Below are positions 1-6,837 of a DNA stretch of 22,737 bases, piece by piece. A program made the translations under genes and the position numbers. This stretch comes from a virus. The stretch spans positions 1 to 22,737 of IMG/VR virus record IMGVR_UViG_3300020469_002898; one strand, given 5' to 3'. Within the stretch, counting starts at the first letter, position 1. Each line of letters begins with the position of its first letter. Below the pieces are notes generated by a model. The model made no database searches. It was not told where the DNA came from and worked only from the letters and a program-made list of their open reading frames with translations.

Positions 1-111
1 GTGCTTAAACTGGTTCTCCATGAACTCACGTCTCTCTGGTTGATCATCCAGATTGATGTAGTAGATAGGACCAATATTACTGGTCTTGAATACTGCTTTG
101 TTCTTATCCAT
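1..111 (-). CDS. GT25-family (LPS glycosyltransferase) protein, N-terminal fragment
   Basis: Only the first 37 codons are in the window; the gene runs off its low-coordinate edge. The visible N-terminus contains IYYINLDDQPERR, which matches the opening motif of glycosyltransferase family 25 (LPS biosynthesis proteins of the LgtB/LpsA type: a short strand, INLD, then a charged xxRR turn). The ATG at 111-109 overlaps the stop of the preceding gene as TAATG, so it is translationally coupled and belongs to the long glycan operon. GT25 enzymes usually transfer galactose or a related hexose to LPS. The acceptor cannot be deduced from this fragment. The family call rests on one motif and the operon context. 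Confidence 0.6.
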   Translation of the reverse strand, partial: MDKNKAVFKTSNIGPIYYINLDDQPERREFMENQFKH

Positions 112-455
112 TACTGAAATCCTTCCTGATCAAACCAATTCAAATCACTTACACCCTTATCATCAATAAACACATCAGCGTGTGGTTTACCGAACAGAAG
201 TTCATGATGTTTACATCCCCACTTCTTAAGTTGTTCAGTAGTAATATCTTCCATTGCTTCTTTGGCCTTCTGTCTATCATCAGGGTCACCAGCAAACCTA
301 CCCATAGCTCTTGCTGTAAAGTAGATGATGTAGTGTCCCTCATCATATAATTCATTAATACGATCTATCCTTGAGGTATAAGGTATTGCCTGATCGTATG
401 CTCTTCCTATAGTTGGGGTACAGATTGTACCGTCAATATCAAAACAATATCTCAT
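111..455 (-). CDS. small HAD-superfamily phosphatase (capsule/LPS biosynthesis type)
   Basis: A 114-residue HAD hydrolase with all core motifs visible: DIDGT at residues 6-10 (nucleophile Asp6, acid/base Asp8), T47 in FTAR as motif II, K90 in the GKPHAD stretch, and the D98-D99 acidic pair. It is far shorter than GmhB heptose-bisphosphate phosphatase (about 180 residues) and resembles the small capsule-biosynthesis phosphatases found in sugar clusters. Its ATG overlaps the cupin stop as TGATG. Lying in the same operon as an RfaE1-like kinase and an RfaE2-like nucleotidyltransferase, it could remove a sugar phosphate in the same pathway. The substrate is inferred from context only. Confidence 0.8.
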   Translation of the reverse strand: MRYCFDIDGTICTPTIGRAYDQAIPYTSRIDRINELYDEGHYIIYFTARAMGRFAGDPDDRQKAKEAMEDITTEQLKKWGCKHHELLFGKPHADVFIDDKGVSDLNWFDQEGFQ

Positions 456-898
456 CAGTCTCCTTTCTCTAAACGAATACTATCATAGTCGAAGTGTTGT
501 GTCGAGAACTCAAACAACTCTGTATCTTTTAATGCATACATTTGATGTCTCATACCTGTAGGAACGTGAAACTTATCTCCTTCTATTAAAAGGATTTTAT
601 CAGCAACCTCTGGGTTATCTTGATAAGAACAGATAACTTCTATTGCACCACTCTGGACATAGAATACCTCATCCTTTACCTTATGATAGTGCCATGAACA
701 CTTCTTACCCTGAGCGATGAATAGTATCTTACCACAATAGAGCGGACAATTGACAATCCACTTCTCATACCCCCACCCCTTTGGTACAAACTTAATTAGA
801 TCGTTTGCACCTTTCGATGATATCTGTTGAGGAATACTCTTCCCTCCTGTCAAGAAATCTGACATCTTCACAATGTTGTCGTCCGACGACATCCCCAT
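455..898 (-). CDS. single-domain cupin, sugar-isomerase-like
   Basis: A 147-residue cupin. H70, H72, E77 and H118 are placed as the metal ligands of the two cupin motifs (HYH...E, then RH). The text before motif 1, with WGYE and YCGKIL, resembles the cupin domain of type II mannose-6-phosphate isomerases and sugar epimerase-like proteins of capsule clusters. The conserved fold starts near residue 36. The first 35 codons lie inside the neighbouring nucleotidyltransferase gene in another frame, giving a 107-nt overlap. The ATG at 898 has GGAG sequences upstream, although these bases also encode the neighbour's GGDW motif. A start at 892 or 865 is possible. Isomerase activity is inferred; a binding or regulatory role is also possible. 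Confidence 0.75.
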   Translation of the reverse strand: MGMSSDDNIVKMSDFLTGGKSIPQQISSKGANDLIKFVPKGWGYEKWIVNCPLYCGKILFIAQGKKCSWHYHKVKDEVFYVQSGAIEVICSYQDNPEVADKILLIEGDKFHVPTGMRHQMYALKDTELFEFSTQHFDYDSIRLEKGD

Positions 899-1211
899 TT
901 CTCCAATCTCCGCCTAGTAACATGATATCAGGCTTAAACATCTCAATCAAGTTTTCCAATCCCTGACGATCGTCAAACCCTATTACTAAATCTATGTATC
1001 TAATAGATTCTAACATAATTTTACGATCTGAGAATGTATTAATAGGTCTCAAGTCTCCTTTACTTCTTTTGACTTTATCGTCAGAATCGAGACCGACAAT
1101 AACTCTTCCTTCAGTTCCACCAAGGGATCTGGCTACTGAAAATAATTCAATGTGAGCAGGAGTAAGAATGTCATAACAACCATTCAACCAAATAGTTTTA
1201 GTCTGGGACAC
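792..1211 (-). CDS. RfaE2/TagD-like nucleotidyltransferase (sugar-phosphate activation)
   Basis: A 139-residue cytidylyltransferase-fold enzyme. It has the entry motif GCYDILTPAH (residues 11-20), GLDSD (40-44), LRPIN (54-58), the LLGGDW strand (98-103) and a C-terminal YSSTDII that matches the serine-rich nucleotide-binding motif. These features fit the adenylyltransferase half of HldE (RfaE2), which activates heptose 1-phosphate. The usual HxGH is TPAH here, so the first histidine is replaced by threonine. Translation probably starts at GTG 1211, preceded by GAGG at normal spacing; it overlaps the kinase gene end by 14 nt. With that kinase it forms a split version of HldE. The exact sugar and nucleotide are not determined. 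Confidence 0.85.
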   Translation of the reverse strand: MSQTKTIWLNGCYDILTPAHIELFSVARSLGGTEGRVIVGLDSDDKVKRSKGDLRPINTFSDRKIMLESIRYIDLVIGFDDRQGLENLIEMFKPDIMLLGGDWRNGDVVGRQHCEDVRFLDRREEYSSTDIIERCKRSN

Positions 1212-1938
1212 TAGTTCCTCTTTTAGATACTACCTTACTCGCCTGTTTATTGGCATACTTGATAGAACTTGCAATCTTCTTATTCTGTGAGTATCTTACT
1301 ACAAGTGCAGCTAAGAAAGTATCTCCAGCACCACTAACGTCTAGTGTTTCTACTTTATCTTTCACAGGAAACAAATCACCATTCCAAAATACACCATCAC
1401 TACCACAGGTCTGAATCACTTTTTCGCCCAAGTGTTCAACCATAATACAACTTCTTTCAGCTTCAAAGTTATTAATCTTGATATACTTAGCATCAAATGC
1501 CCAAGTGTCCAACTCCTTTTTCGTGTCAAGAAAAACGGAACTATGGCGAGAACAAATCCACTCAATATCATCCCAGTAAATAAATCCCTTATCATAATCT
1601 GAAATGATGACATACTCATAGTCCTCTAACTTTAACTCAAATACATCAACTCTATCAACAAACTGTGGGGTATCAACACGACTAAACATGTGATTACTTT
1701 TCTGGTCCACAAATCTATTTTTCGTGATACTTTTCCAATTATCGTTGGTAATGATATCCACTTTCTTTCTTGGCATCATGTGACACACATTCCGGTAGAC
1801 ATTCATAGCCATACCAGGCATCTCTTCTACATGATCTACCTCAAGAACAGGGACAGGTTTTTCAGGTGACAATCTTTTAACATCACAATAGGTGTAGATG
1901 TCTTTACAACTATCACCAATGATCAAAATCTTCTTCAT
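1198..1938 (-). CDS. PfkB-family kinase, RfaE1 (heptose-7-phosphate kinase)-like
   Basis: A 246-residue ribokinase/PfkB kinase. Visible motifs are GD at 8-9, the RfaE-type segment SPEKPVPV at 24-31, PGMAMNV at 41-47 (equivalent of PGGAANV), SDYDKG at 113-118, DTKK at 138-141 and the catalytic anion hole SGAGD at 202-206. SPExPVPV is diagnostic of HldE/RfaE1 kinases, which phosphorylate D-glycero-D-manno-heptose 7-phosphate at C1. The protein is about 70 residues shorter than a typical kinase half, so part of the lid may be reduced. The ATG overlaps the preceding stop as ATGA. The nucleotidyltransferase is the next gene. No GmhA isomerase or HldD epimerase is visible, so the substrate may be drawn from the host or differ. 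Confidence 0.85.
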   Translation of the reverse strand: MKKILIIGDSCKDIYTYCDVKRLSPEKPVPVLEVDHVEEMPGMAMNVYRNVCHMMPRKKVDIITNDNWKSITKNRFVDQKSNHMFSRVDTPQFVDRVDVFELKLEDYEYVIISDYDKGFIYWDDIEWICSRHSSVFLDTKKELDTWAFDAKYIKINNFEAERSCIMVEHLGEKVIQTCGSDGVFWNGDLFPVKDKVETLDVSGAGDTFLAALVVRYSQNKKIASSIKYANKQASKVVSKRGTSVPD

Positions 1939-2912
1939 GATAGTTTGTCATACCAGTATCGTAACAGATCCATAAGGGTTGTGTCAATATCATACTCCTC
2001 TTCAAATCCTGTCATCTCCACAAGGTTAGTAGAGTCACCATGTTGATAGTGAATCTCATGTGGTCTCCAGAACGGTTGATGGATTTTCTGCTTCACACTT
2101 TTTAGACCAGATAGTTCAATCAACTTATCAGTAAAATACTGCATCTGTCGAGGAGTATCACCACACACATTAAAGATTTGATCCTTCACTTCAGGATTAA
2201 TCATAGCCAAGTAATATGCTCTTACTGTATCCCTCACGTCCATCACCACACGGGTTGTGGAGAGGTTTCCAACCAATAAAGTTGGTTCTTGATACCCTCT
2301 CATCATCCTTGCAATCTGATAAGCATCAGAGGAGATAGAGAAGATACGACCACGGCGTGGACCAGTGTGTGAGAATGCACGAGTGATGAAACCTTTCATG
2401 AATCCATTTGCAAATCTCTCTTGGAGATAAACATCAGTCGCTGCCTTAGAAGCACCATAAGGATTAGAAGGAAGAATAGTGTCATCCCAACGAATCTTAC
2501 GACCATCGGATCCAACGTTCCCATAAACTTCAGATGTAGAACAGAACATCACCTTACAGTTATCCTGAAAGTCTTGAATGACTTGGAACAGGTTAGCACT
2601 ACCCATCACATTAGTATCCATAGTTCCGATAGGATCACGGAAACTTGTGGGTGGGTGTGATTGAGCTGCAAGGTGGAAGACACCATCGAACTGAGTATCT
2701 TTAAAGATAGTAACGAGTGAACGATAGTTTGTCAGTTCTCCATATACAAATGTGATATCTTCATACACATCATCAGGAACAACATCACGAATGTCACTCT
2801 CCATTCCATTAGTCCTACGAATAAGACCATAAACCTCATGACCTCGTGCATGAAGAAGGTTTGCTAGGTGTGGACCAGCAAACCCAGTGATACCTGTGAT
2901 TAAAAATTTCAT
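1935..2912 (-). CDS. GDP-mannose 4,6-dehydratase / Rmd-like extended SDR
   Basis: A 325-residue NAD(P)-dependent extended SDR. The Rossmann motif GITGFAG is at residues 7-13, STSEVYG at 125-131, and the catalytic YGASK puts Tyr152 and Lys156 in place. RAFSHTGPRRG and GNLSTTR...DVRD match the GDP-sugar binding part of Gmd and of GDP-4-keto-6-deoxymannose reductase (Rmd). I cannot choose between the two from sequence reading alone: the N-terminus looks Gmd-like (LITGITG), while the LAAQSHPP and DVRD segments also fit Rmd. Either way it handles GDP-mannose-derived 6-deoxy sugars, precursors of GDP-fucose or GDP-rhamnose. ATGA overlaps couple it to both neighbours. No fucose synthase is present in the window. 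Confidence 0.82.
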   Translation of the reverse strand: MKFLITGITGFAGPHLANLLHARGHEVYGLIRRTNGMESDIRDVVPDDVYEDITFVYGELTNYRSLVTIFKDTQFDGVFHLAAQSHPPTSFRDPIGTMDTNVMGSANLFQVIQDFQDNCKVMFCSTSEVYGNVGSDGRKIRWDDTILPSNPYGASKAATDVYLQERFANGFMKGFITRAFSHTGPRRGRIFSISSDAYQIARMMRGYQEPTLLVGNLSTTRVVMDVRDTVRAYYLAMINPEVKDQIFNVCGDTPRQMQYFTDKLIELSGLKSVKQKIHQPFWRPHEIHYQHGDSTNLVEMTGFEEEYDIDTTLMDLLRYWYDKLS

Positions 2913-3643
2913 ATTACTTGATAGTCAATGTTGTCAAAGATGAAGAGGTTTCCTTTATTCACATGGTAATTATACCATGATTCCTCCATAATGCAAATAC
3001 TGTTTAGAGATTTGTTATGTTCCTTTGCAGCAGAGGACATGTGACTGGCTCCACTACTGAGAGCAACCAGACCAGAGCAACTACAAATGATGTCATAGTA
3101 GTCAAAGATATTATTGATAACCAGTTTCTCTAAGTTCATGTCATACTGATTATACTTTCCATCATCACCACTCAGGTCTTCAGAGAATGTTACCTCAACA
3201 AACTTCATGTCAGAATATTCACTCTGAAGTTGTTTCAGTTTATTGACTAACTTCCCCATATCATAATCAATACTTATACATGTGAAGTCAACCAGATAAA
3301 CACCATTATATTCTGAAGATACTTTAGGTTTGTAGTATATCTTTGGATACTTATTGGTTGGTTTCAACCCATGAAGTTTCTCCCAGTTTGAAATACAGGT
3401 TCCAGCTACATTGGAATATTCAATCTCTGGGATATCACCTGCATTCCATTCACCTTCTTTGATACCTTTGATGTAAGGATTGTGTTTCCAAATCAATTCA
3501 TAGATACCTTCGTTTCTGAAAGATGAACCATCCTTCAGATACGTTTCTCTGCCTTGTTGTTTGTAGAACTCTTCAGGTAATGTGGAGAATTGAATATTAT
3601 CACCCAACCCTCCATGCCATGCTGCTAGAATTACATCACTCAT
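2909..3643 (-). CDS. GT9-like (heptosyltransferase-type) glycosyltransferase
   Basis: A 244-residue protein with a GT9-like layout: GGLGDN at residues 11-16 corresponds to the N-terminal GD loop of LPS heptosyltransferases, and a C-terminal stretch SCSGLVALSSGASHMSSA resembles the GNDSGPMH donor-binding region. It is shorter than WaaC/WaaF (about 320-350 residues), so it is a reduced or divergent member. The longer reading frame starts at a TTG (3661); I take the ATG at 3643 because it gives MSDVILAAWHGG and an 8-nt overlap with the small upstream gene. Presence of RfaE1- and RfaE2-like genes in the same operon supports a heptose-like donor. Family assignment is moderate. Confidence 0.55.
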   Translation of the reverse strand: MSDVILAAWHGGLGDNIQFSTLPEEFYKQQGRETYLKDGSSFRNEGIYELIWKHNPYIKGIKEGEWNAGDIPEIEYSNVAGTCISNWEKLHGLKPTNKYPKIYYKPKVSSEYNGVYLVDFTCISIDYDMGKLVNKLKQLQSEYSDMKFVEVTFSEDLSGDDGKYNQYDMNLEKLVINNIFDYYDIICSCSGLVALSSGASHMSSAAKEHNKSLNSICIMEESWYNYHVNKGNLFIFDNIDYQVI

Positions 3644-3791
3644 CAGTGTACTCAAATACAATCTTCTTGGTTTTCTTACCGTTATAATCCCAACAGGTAT
3701 GATAAGTTACTTCAGCTTCAAGACATTGAACCAGATTACTGATGTTCAATTCTGTCACGATTTTACCTGCTTCTTTGTCTAGTCGTTTCAT
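3636..3791 (-). CDS. 51-residue protein of unknown function
   Basis: This small reading frame exactly fills the gap between the alcohol dehydrogenase and the GT9-like gene. It starts with an ATG that overlaps the dehydrogenase stop as ATGA and ends with TGA 8 nt inside the next gene, the same coupling seen along the whole operon. The product begins MKRLDKEAGKIVTELNIS, is mixed in charge with Lys/Glu-rich ends, and has one Trp and two Cys. No signal peptide, membrane segment or known motif is visible. Its reality rests on placement and coupling; function is unknown. Confidence 0.65.
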   Translation of the reverse strand: MKRLDKEAGKIVTELNISNLVQCLEAEVTYHTCWDYNGKKTKKIVFEYTDE

Positions 3792-4801
3792 GATTCGCTA
3801 ATCTTTATCATAATTTTACCAACACTTCCACTCCTTAACAAGTCAAAAGCTTCATTGATTTCATCGAGTGTAAATGTATGAGTATGTATGGTCTCATAAT
3901 CCAACAGACCTTTGAGGGCGAGTTTAATATAACGAGGAATATCCTTCTCAGGATTAGTTCCACCACCCTTTGTGGCACGAATAGATTTACCACTACCATC
4001 AAACATGGATACAACATTAGGAAGACATACAAGACGGTCTGGTGCAGGTTGTCCAGTTAGGATCAATCTTCCACCAGGTCTCAACCTTTCAAAGGCTGCA
4101 GAGATAACATCAGGAATGCCAGTTGTGTCAATAATAACATCACATTTATTTGGGAGGTATTGAATATCATACACAAAACAGTCTGCTCCTAGTTGTGAAG
4201 CTAGATCAAACATACTTTGGTTTATATCCACACCATAAATGGGTGATGCATTCTTCATCTTGGCTGCTTGGATAAGGTTTAACCCCACACCACCACAACC
4301 AAGAATAGCAACAGACTCACCGAACTTTAATTGACATTCATTGTCAACAATACCCAGAGCAGTGGTGAGACTACAACCAAGCATAGCAGCGAGAACCGAA
4401 GGGGTTTTGAAATCAATCTTAGTAACACGATTTTCAGATACGATAGAGAATTCACTTAGGGTAGTAATCTTTCCACTAGAGATAGTCTTACCATCCAAAG
4501 TATATGAAGGGAAAGATGATTCTATACCAGAACCAAGGTGACAATGCATAACAACTTTGTCTCCAGGTCTTACGGTAGTGACACCAATACCCACACCCTC
4601 AACAATACCACAACCTTCATGACCTATCAAGTGTGGTAGAAACTTTTCGTTACCTTCATGACCTTTGATCTGACGAAGTTGTGCACCACACAACCCACTT
4701 ACCAATACTTTTACTAATACCTGTCCAAACTCAAGTTCAGTTAATCCTACTTCTCTAAGTACAAGAGGTTGATTTAGTTCTTCAAGAACAACTGCTTTCA
4801 T
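3788..4801 (-). CDS. zinc-dependent medium-chain alcohol/sorbitol dehydrogenase-like oxidoreductase
   Basis: A 337-residue medium-chain dehydrogenase. Catalytic zinc ligands are placed at C38 (GLCGA), H61-E62 (GHEGCG) and C143 (LGCSLTTALG). The Rossmann motif GCGGVG is at 168-173, with Asp182 ending strand 2, which favours NAD(H) over NADP(H). The four-cysteine structural zinc loop normally found near residues 90-110 is missing; that segment holds only one Cys. An AGGA-type ribosome site (GAGGAAGAGAA) precedes the ATG, which follows the deformylase gene after a 23-nt gap, the only real spacer in the operon. The substrate is unknown; in this setting it may oxidise or reduce a sugar or polyol. 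Confidence 0.85.
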   Translation of the reverse strand: MKAVVLEELNQPLVLREVGLTELEFGQVLVKVLVSGLCGAQLRQIKGHEGNEKFLPHLIGHEGCGIVEGVGIGVTTVRPGDKVVMHCHLGSGIESSFPSYTLDGKTISSGKITTLSEFSIVSENRVTKIDFKTPSVLAAMLGCSLTTALGIVDNECQLKFGESVAILGCGGVGLNLIQAAKMKNASPIYGVDINQSMFDLASQLGADCFVYDIQYLPNKCDVIIDTTGIPDVISAAFERLRPGGRLILTGQPAPDRLVCLPNVVSMFDGSGKSIRATKGGGTNPEKDIPRYIKLALKGLLDYETIHTHTFTLDEINEAFDLLRSGSVGKIMIKISES

Positions 4802-4824
4802 TTCTCTTCCTCAGAATAATTTTA

Positions 4825-5259
4825 TCACTCATAATCTGTCATCAATACTCCATCTAGGTGATCAATCTCGTGTTGAACTATACGAGCTTCAAGTGATTTT
4901 AGTTTCCACCTTTTATATTTACCACTCAGATCTTGAAATGATATTGAGATCTTACTAGGTCTAATAAGTTCAACATACTTACCTGGAACACTCAAACACC
5001 CCTCTTCAATTTTGACGACATGATCCGAATACCACTTGATAGCCGGATTGATCATCTCTTGTATGTCACCATACTGAAGTTTAACTACAATGACTCTGAT
5101 ATTTCTACCAACTTGAGGGGCAGCTAAACCTATGCCCTTAGCATCGATCATTGTTTCTTTCATAGACCCAATGAACTCTCTAATTTCATCATCTAAAATG
5201 ACAGAACAAGATAATTTTTTCAGTATCTCATCACCATCATGTAGGATGTTTAGAATCAT
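4825..5259 (-). CDS. def: peptide deformylase
   Basis: A 144-residue peptide deformylase, removing the N-formyl group from nascent proteins. All three family motifs are intact: GIGLAAPQ (42-49), EGCLS (86-90) and HEIDH (130-134), giving metal ligands Cys88, His130 and His134 and catalytic Glu131. It ends ten residues after motif 3, so it lacks the C-terminal helix of bacterial Def (about 168 residues), a trait of known marine-phage deformylases. In cyanophages this enzyme is thought to favour processing of photosystem proteins or phage proteins during infection. Its ATG overlaps the methyltransferase-like gene stop (ATGA), which embeds a translation-related enzyme within a glycan operon. Confidence 0.95.
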   Translation of the reverse strand: MILNILHDGDEILKKLSCSVILDDEIREFIGSMKETMIDAKGIGLAAPQVGRNIRVIVVKLQYGDIQEMINPAIKWYSDHVVKIEEGCLSVPGKYVELIRPSKISISFQDLSGKYKRWKLKSLEARIVQHEIDHLDGVLMTDYE

Positions 5260-5906
5260 TTTCCTTGTCTAGAATCAATGTCTGATGGAGAACTGTAGAT
5301 TGCATCTAAACTATAATCATAGTCTGGTAAAAGGTGAACTAAATCATCACGAACAAAGTATGCATTACCCGTATGGATCACACACTTATATCCAATAGTC
5401 TCTCCTAGTTCTGCTACAGACTTTAGAGAACAACCAGCATTGCGTGAAACAAAGTCTTGGTCTGGTGTGTATCCACTACTAGTTTCTACAATACAAACCT
5501 TAGGACGATACTTTTTGATACTACCAAAAACATAATAATCAAATGAATCAATGTCAATTGACATCAAAGCAAAGTTATCATCGTTCAACTTCACCATAGA
5601 TCGGTCAAGAATGTTATCAATACTATCATCACCAGATTCTTGTACCATGTTCTTGATACAGATTACATCAAATGACTTGGTGTTTTGTACCAGTTGATCG
5701 AACCTACTCTCCAGACCTTCAATCAAAATAGCTGAGAAGTCTTTGGTGAACCAGAAGTATGCAGTATTACTATTATCAAATCCGTCCCATGCACCAAACT
5801 CACACACTACACCATCATTGATGTTGAGGTCTTTGAATAGTTGTTCTGTGATACCATCCTCACCATTGGCAGAATAGTAGTTCTTAGCGAATTGGAAATA
5901 ACTCAT
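5256..5906 (-). CDS. FkbM-like methyltransferase-fold protein
   Basis: A 216-residue protein with a Rossmann methyltransferase pattern: ANGEDG at 13-18, glycine-poor motif I EFGAWDG at 36-42, an acidic end of strand 2 (LIEG at 61-64), and SIDIDSFDYYV at 116-126, which matches the D-x-D/E-G-x-E region of FkbM-type methyltransferases. FkbM-like proteins are common in cyanophage and bacterial sugar clusters, where they O-methylate glycans. The classical GxGxG loop is changed (FGAWDG), so SAM binding is likely but not certain. ATGA overlaps join it to the genes on both sides. Confidence 0.65.
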   Translation of the reverse strand: MSYFQFAKNYYSANGEDGITEQLFKDLNINDGVVCEFGAWDGFDNSNTAYFWFTKDFSAILIEGLESRFDQLVQNTKSFDVICIKNMVQESGDDSIDNILDRSMVKLNDDNFALMSIDIDSFDYYVFGSIKKYRPKVCIVETSSGYTPDQDFVSRNAGCSLKSVAELGETIGYKCVIHTGNAYFVRDDLVHLLPDYDYSLDAIYSSPSDIDSRQGK

Positions 5907-6196
5907 TGGAGAATCAATCCCTTGGGTTCAGGTGTTACTAGTTTACTACCGTAGATAGAATCATACTTCTCTCTAATTGAATGTTCTACCTCACCAACAT
6001 ATACAATGTGTGTGCGAGAAACTTCGAGTTCTGGTTTCTCTCTACTAACCACAGTAGCCCAAGGTGCAAACCCAATGTTCTGTGCCTGTGGAATCACAAC
6101 TAAGCCATTCCTTACAGTTACAGTAGATGCGTTTTCTTCAACTACCTCTGCAATTACTTCTTCGCCAGTGATAATACGAAACAGTTTTACGTCCAT
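5903..6196 (-). CDS. small Sm-like beta-barrel protein, unknown function
   Basis: A 97-residue protein beginning MDVKLFRIITGEEVIAEV. The start at 6196 is chosen because GGAGG lies five bases upstream and the ATG overlaps the preceding stop (TGATG); the longer frame would start at TTG 6208. The N-terminal pattern of short strands (KLFRI, EEVIAEVVE, TVTVRNGLVVIP) resembles the Sm1 region of LSm proteins. The second half is Glu/Lys rich with EHSIREKYDSIYGS. Similar small Sm-like proteins occur in T4-like cyanophages with no assigned role. RNA binding is a guess from fold resemblance. Confidence 0.6.
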   Translation of the reverse strand: MDVKLFRIITGEEVIAEVVEENASTVTVRNGLVVIPQAQNIGFAPWATVVSREKPELEVSRTHIVYVGEVEHSIREKYDSIYGSKLVTPEPKGLILQ

Positions 6197-6837
6197 CATA
6201 ACCTCCAAATAATTTGATACTCGTCTAGGAGGAGTTCTGCTCCTATATCTTTCATGAACTCTTTTACGAATCCTGCCTTACCACCCTGTGCAATCTTGGT
6301 GAACCACTCAAACTCAGGGGCATTAAGGTTGTCATCAACTATAATTATACTACCTTTCCTCAAGTTTTTCATGACTGCTGTGAGTTCCTTAAGATGGTGT
6401 TTCTGTGAGGGGATAGGATCTGCTGGTTCAAAATCAAATGAGTCCAGATACAATAGATCAATCTTTCTTTTCTGTGGAATGTTCCATAGAAACTCTACTG
6501 AATCACTACAATATACATGTGTCTTACTAGACACCATCTTCTGAGCGTGTGCCACATTGTCTGGATTGATATCCACTGAAGCTACTTCACCATCATAGTA
6601 GTTAATGAAGTCATCAAAAATGTAGGTACTAGCTCCATCATCACCAAGAGCAAGTTGACCATGGTCTGCTCTCATACATCCTGTCTCTACAATGAAGAAG
6701 TCTTTATTCTTCTTCTCATCCAAGATCTCAAACACCATAGAGAGGGAAGTTGCCCTATCTCTTACAGGATTATTTGGTCCTGCTGGTTGTAACATCTTAG
6801 CAAAGAACTTACTACTAAACCTTTTACTGTATGTCAT
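6196..6837 (-). CDS. class I SAM-dependent methyltransferase-like protein
   Basis: A 213-residue protein with recognisable methyltransferase landmarks: VETGCMR at 50-56 (motif I), SVDIN at 87-91 (acidic residue after strand 2), DSVEFL at 112-117, LLYLDSFD at 128-135 (motif IV) and IIIVDDN at 164-170. The order and spacing fit the Methyltransf_24 / cephalosporin hydroxylase-like group often found in sugar-modification clusters. It is joined by ATGA to the glycosyltransferase upstream and by TGATG to the Sm-like gene. The acceptor is probably a glycan or sugar nucleotide; this is inferred from neighbours. Confidence 0.68.
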   Translation of the reverse strand: MTYSKRFSSKFFAKMLQPAGPNNPVRDRATSLSMVFEILDEKKNKDFFIVETGCMRADHGQLALGDDGASTYIFDDFINYYDGEVASVDINPDNVAHAQKMVSSKTHVYCSDSVEFLWNIPQKRKIDLLYLDSFDFEPADPIPSQKHHLKELTAVMKNLRKGSIIIVDDNLNAPEFEWFTKIAQGGKAGFVKEFMKDIGAELLLDEYQIIWRL

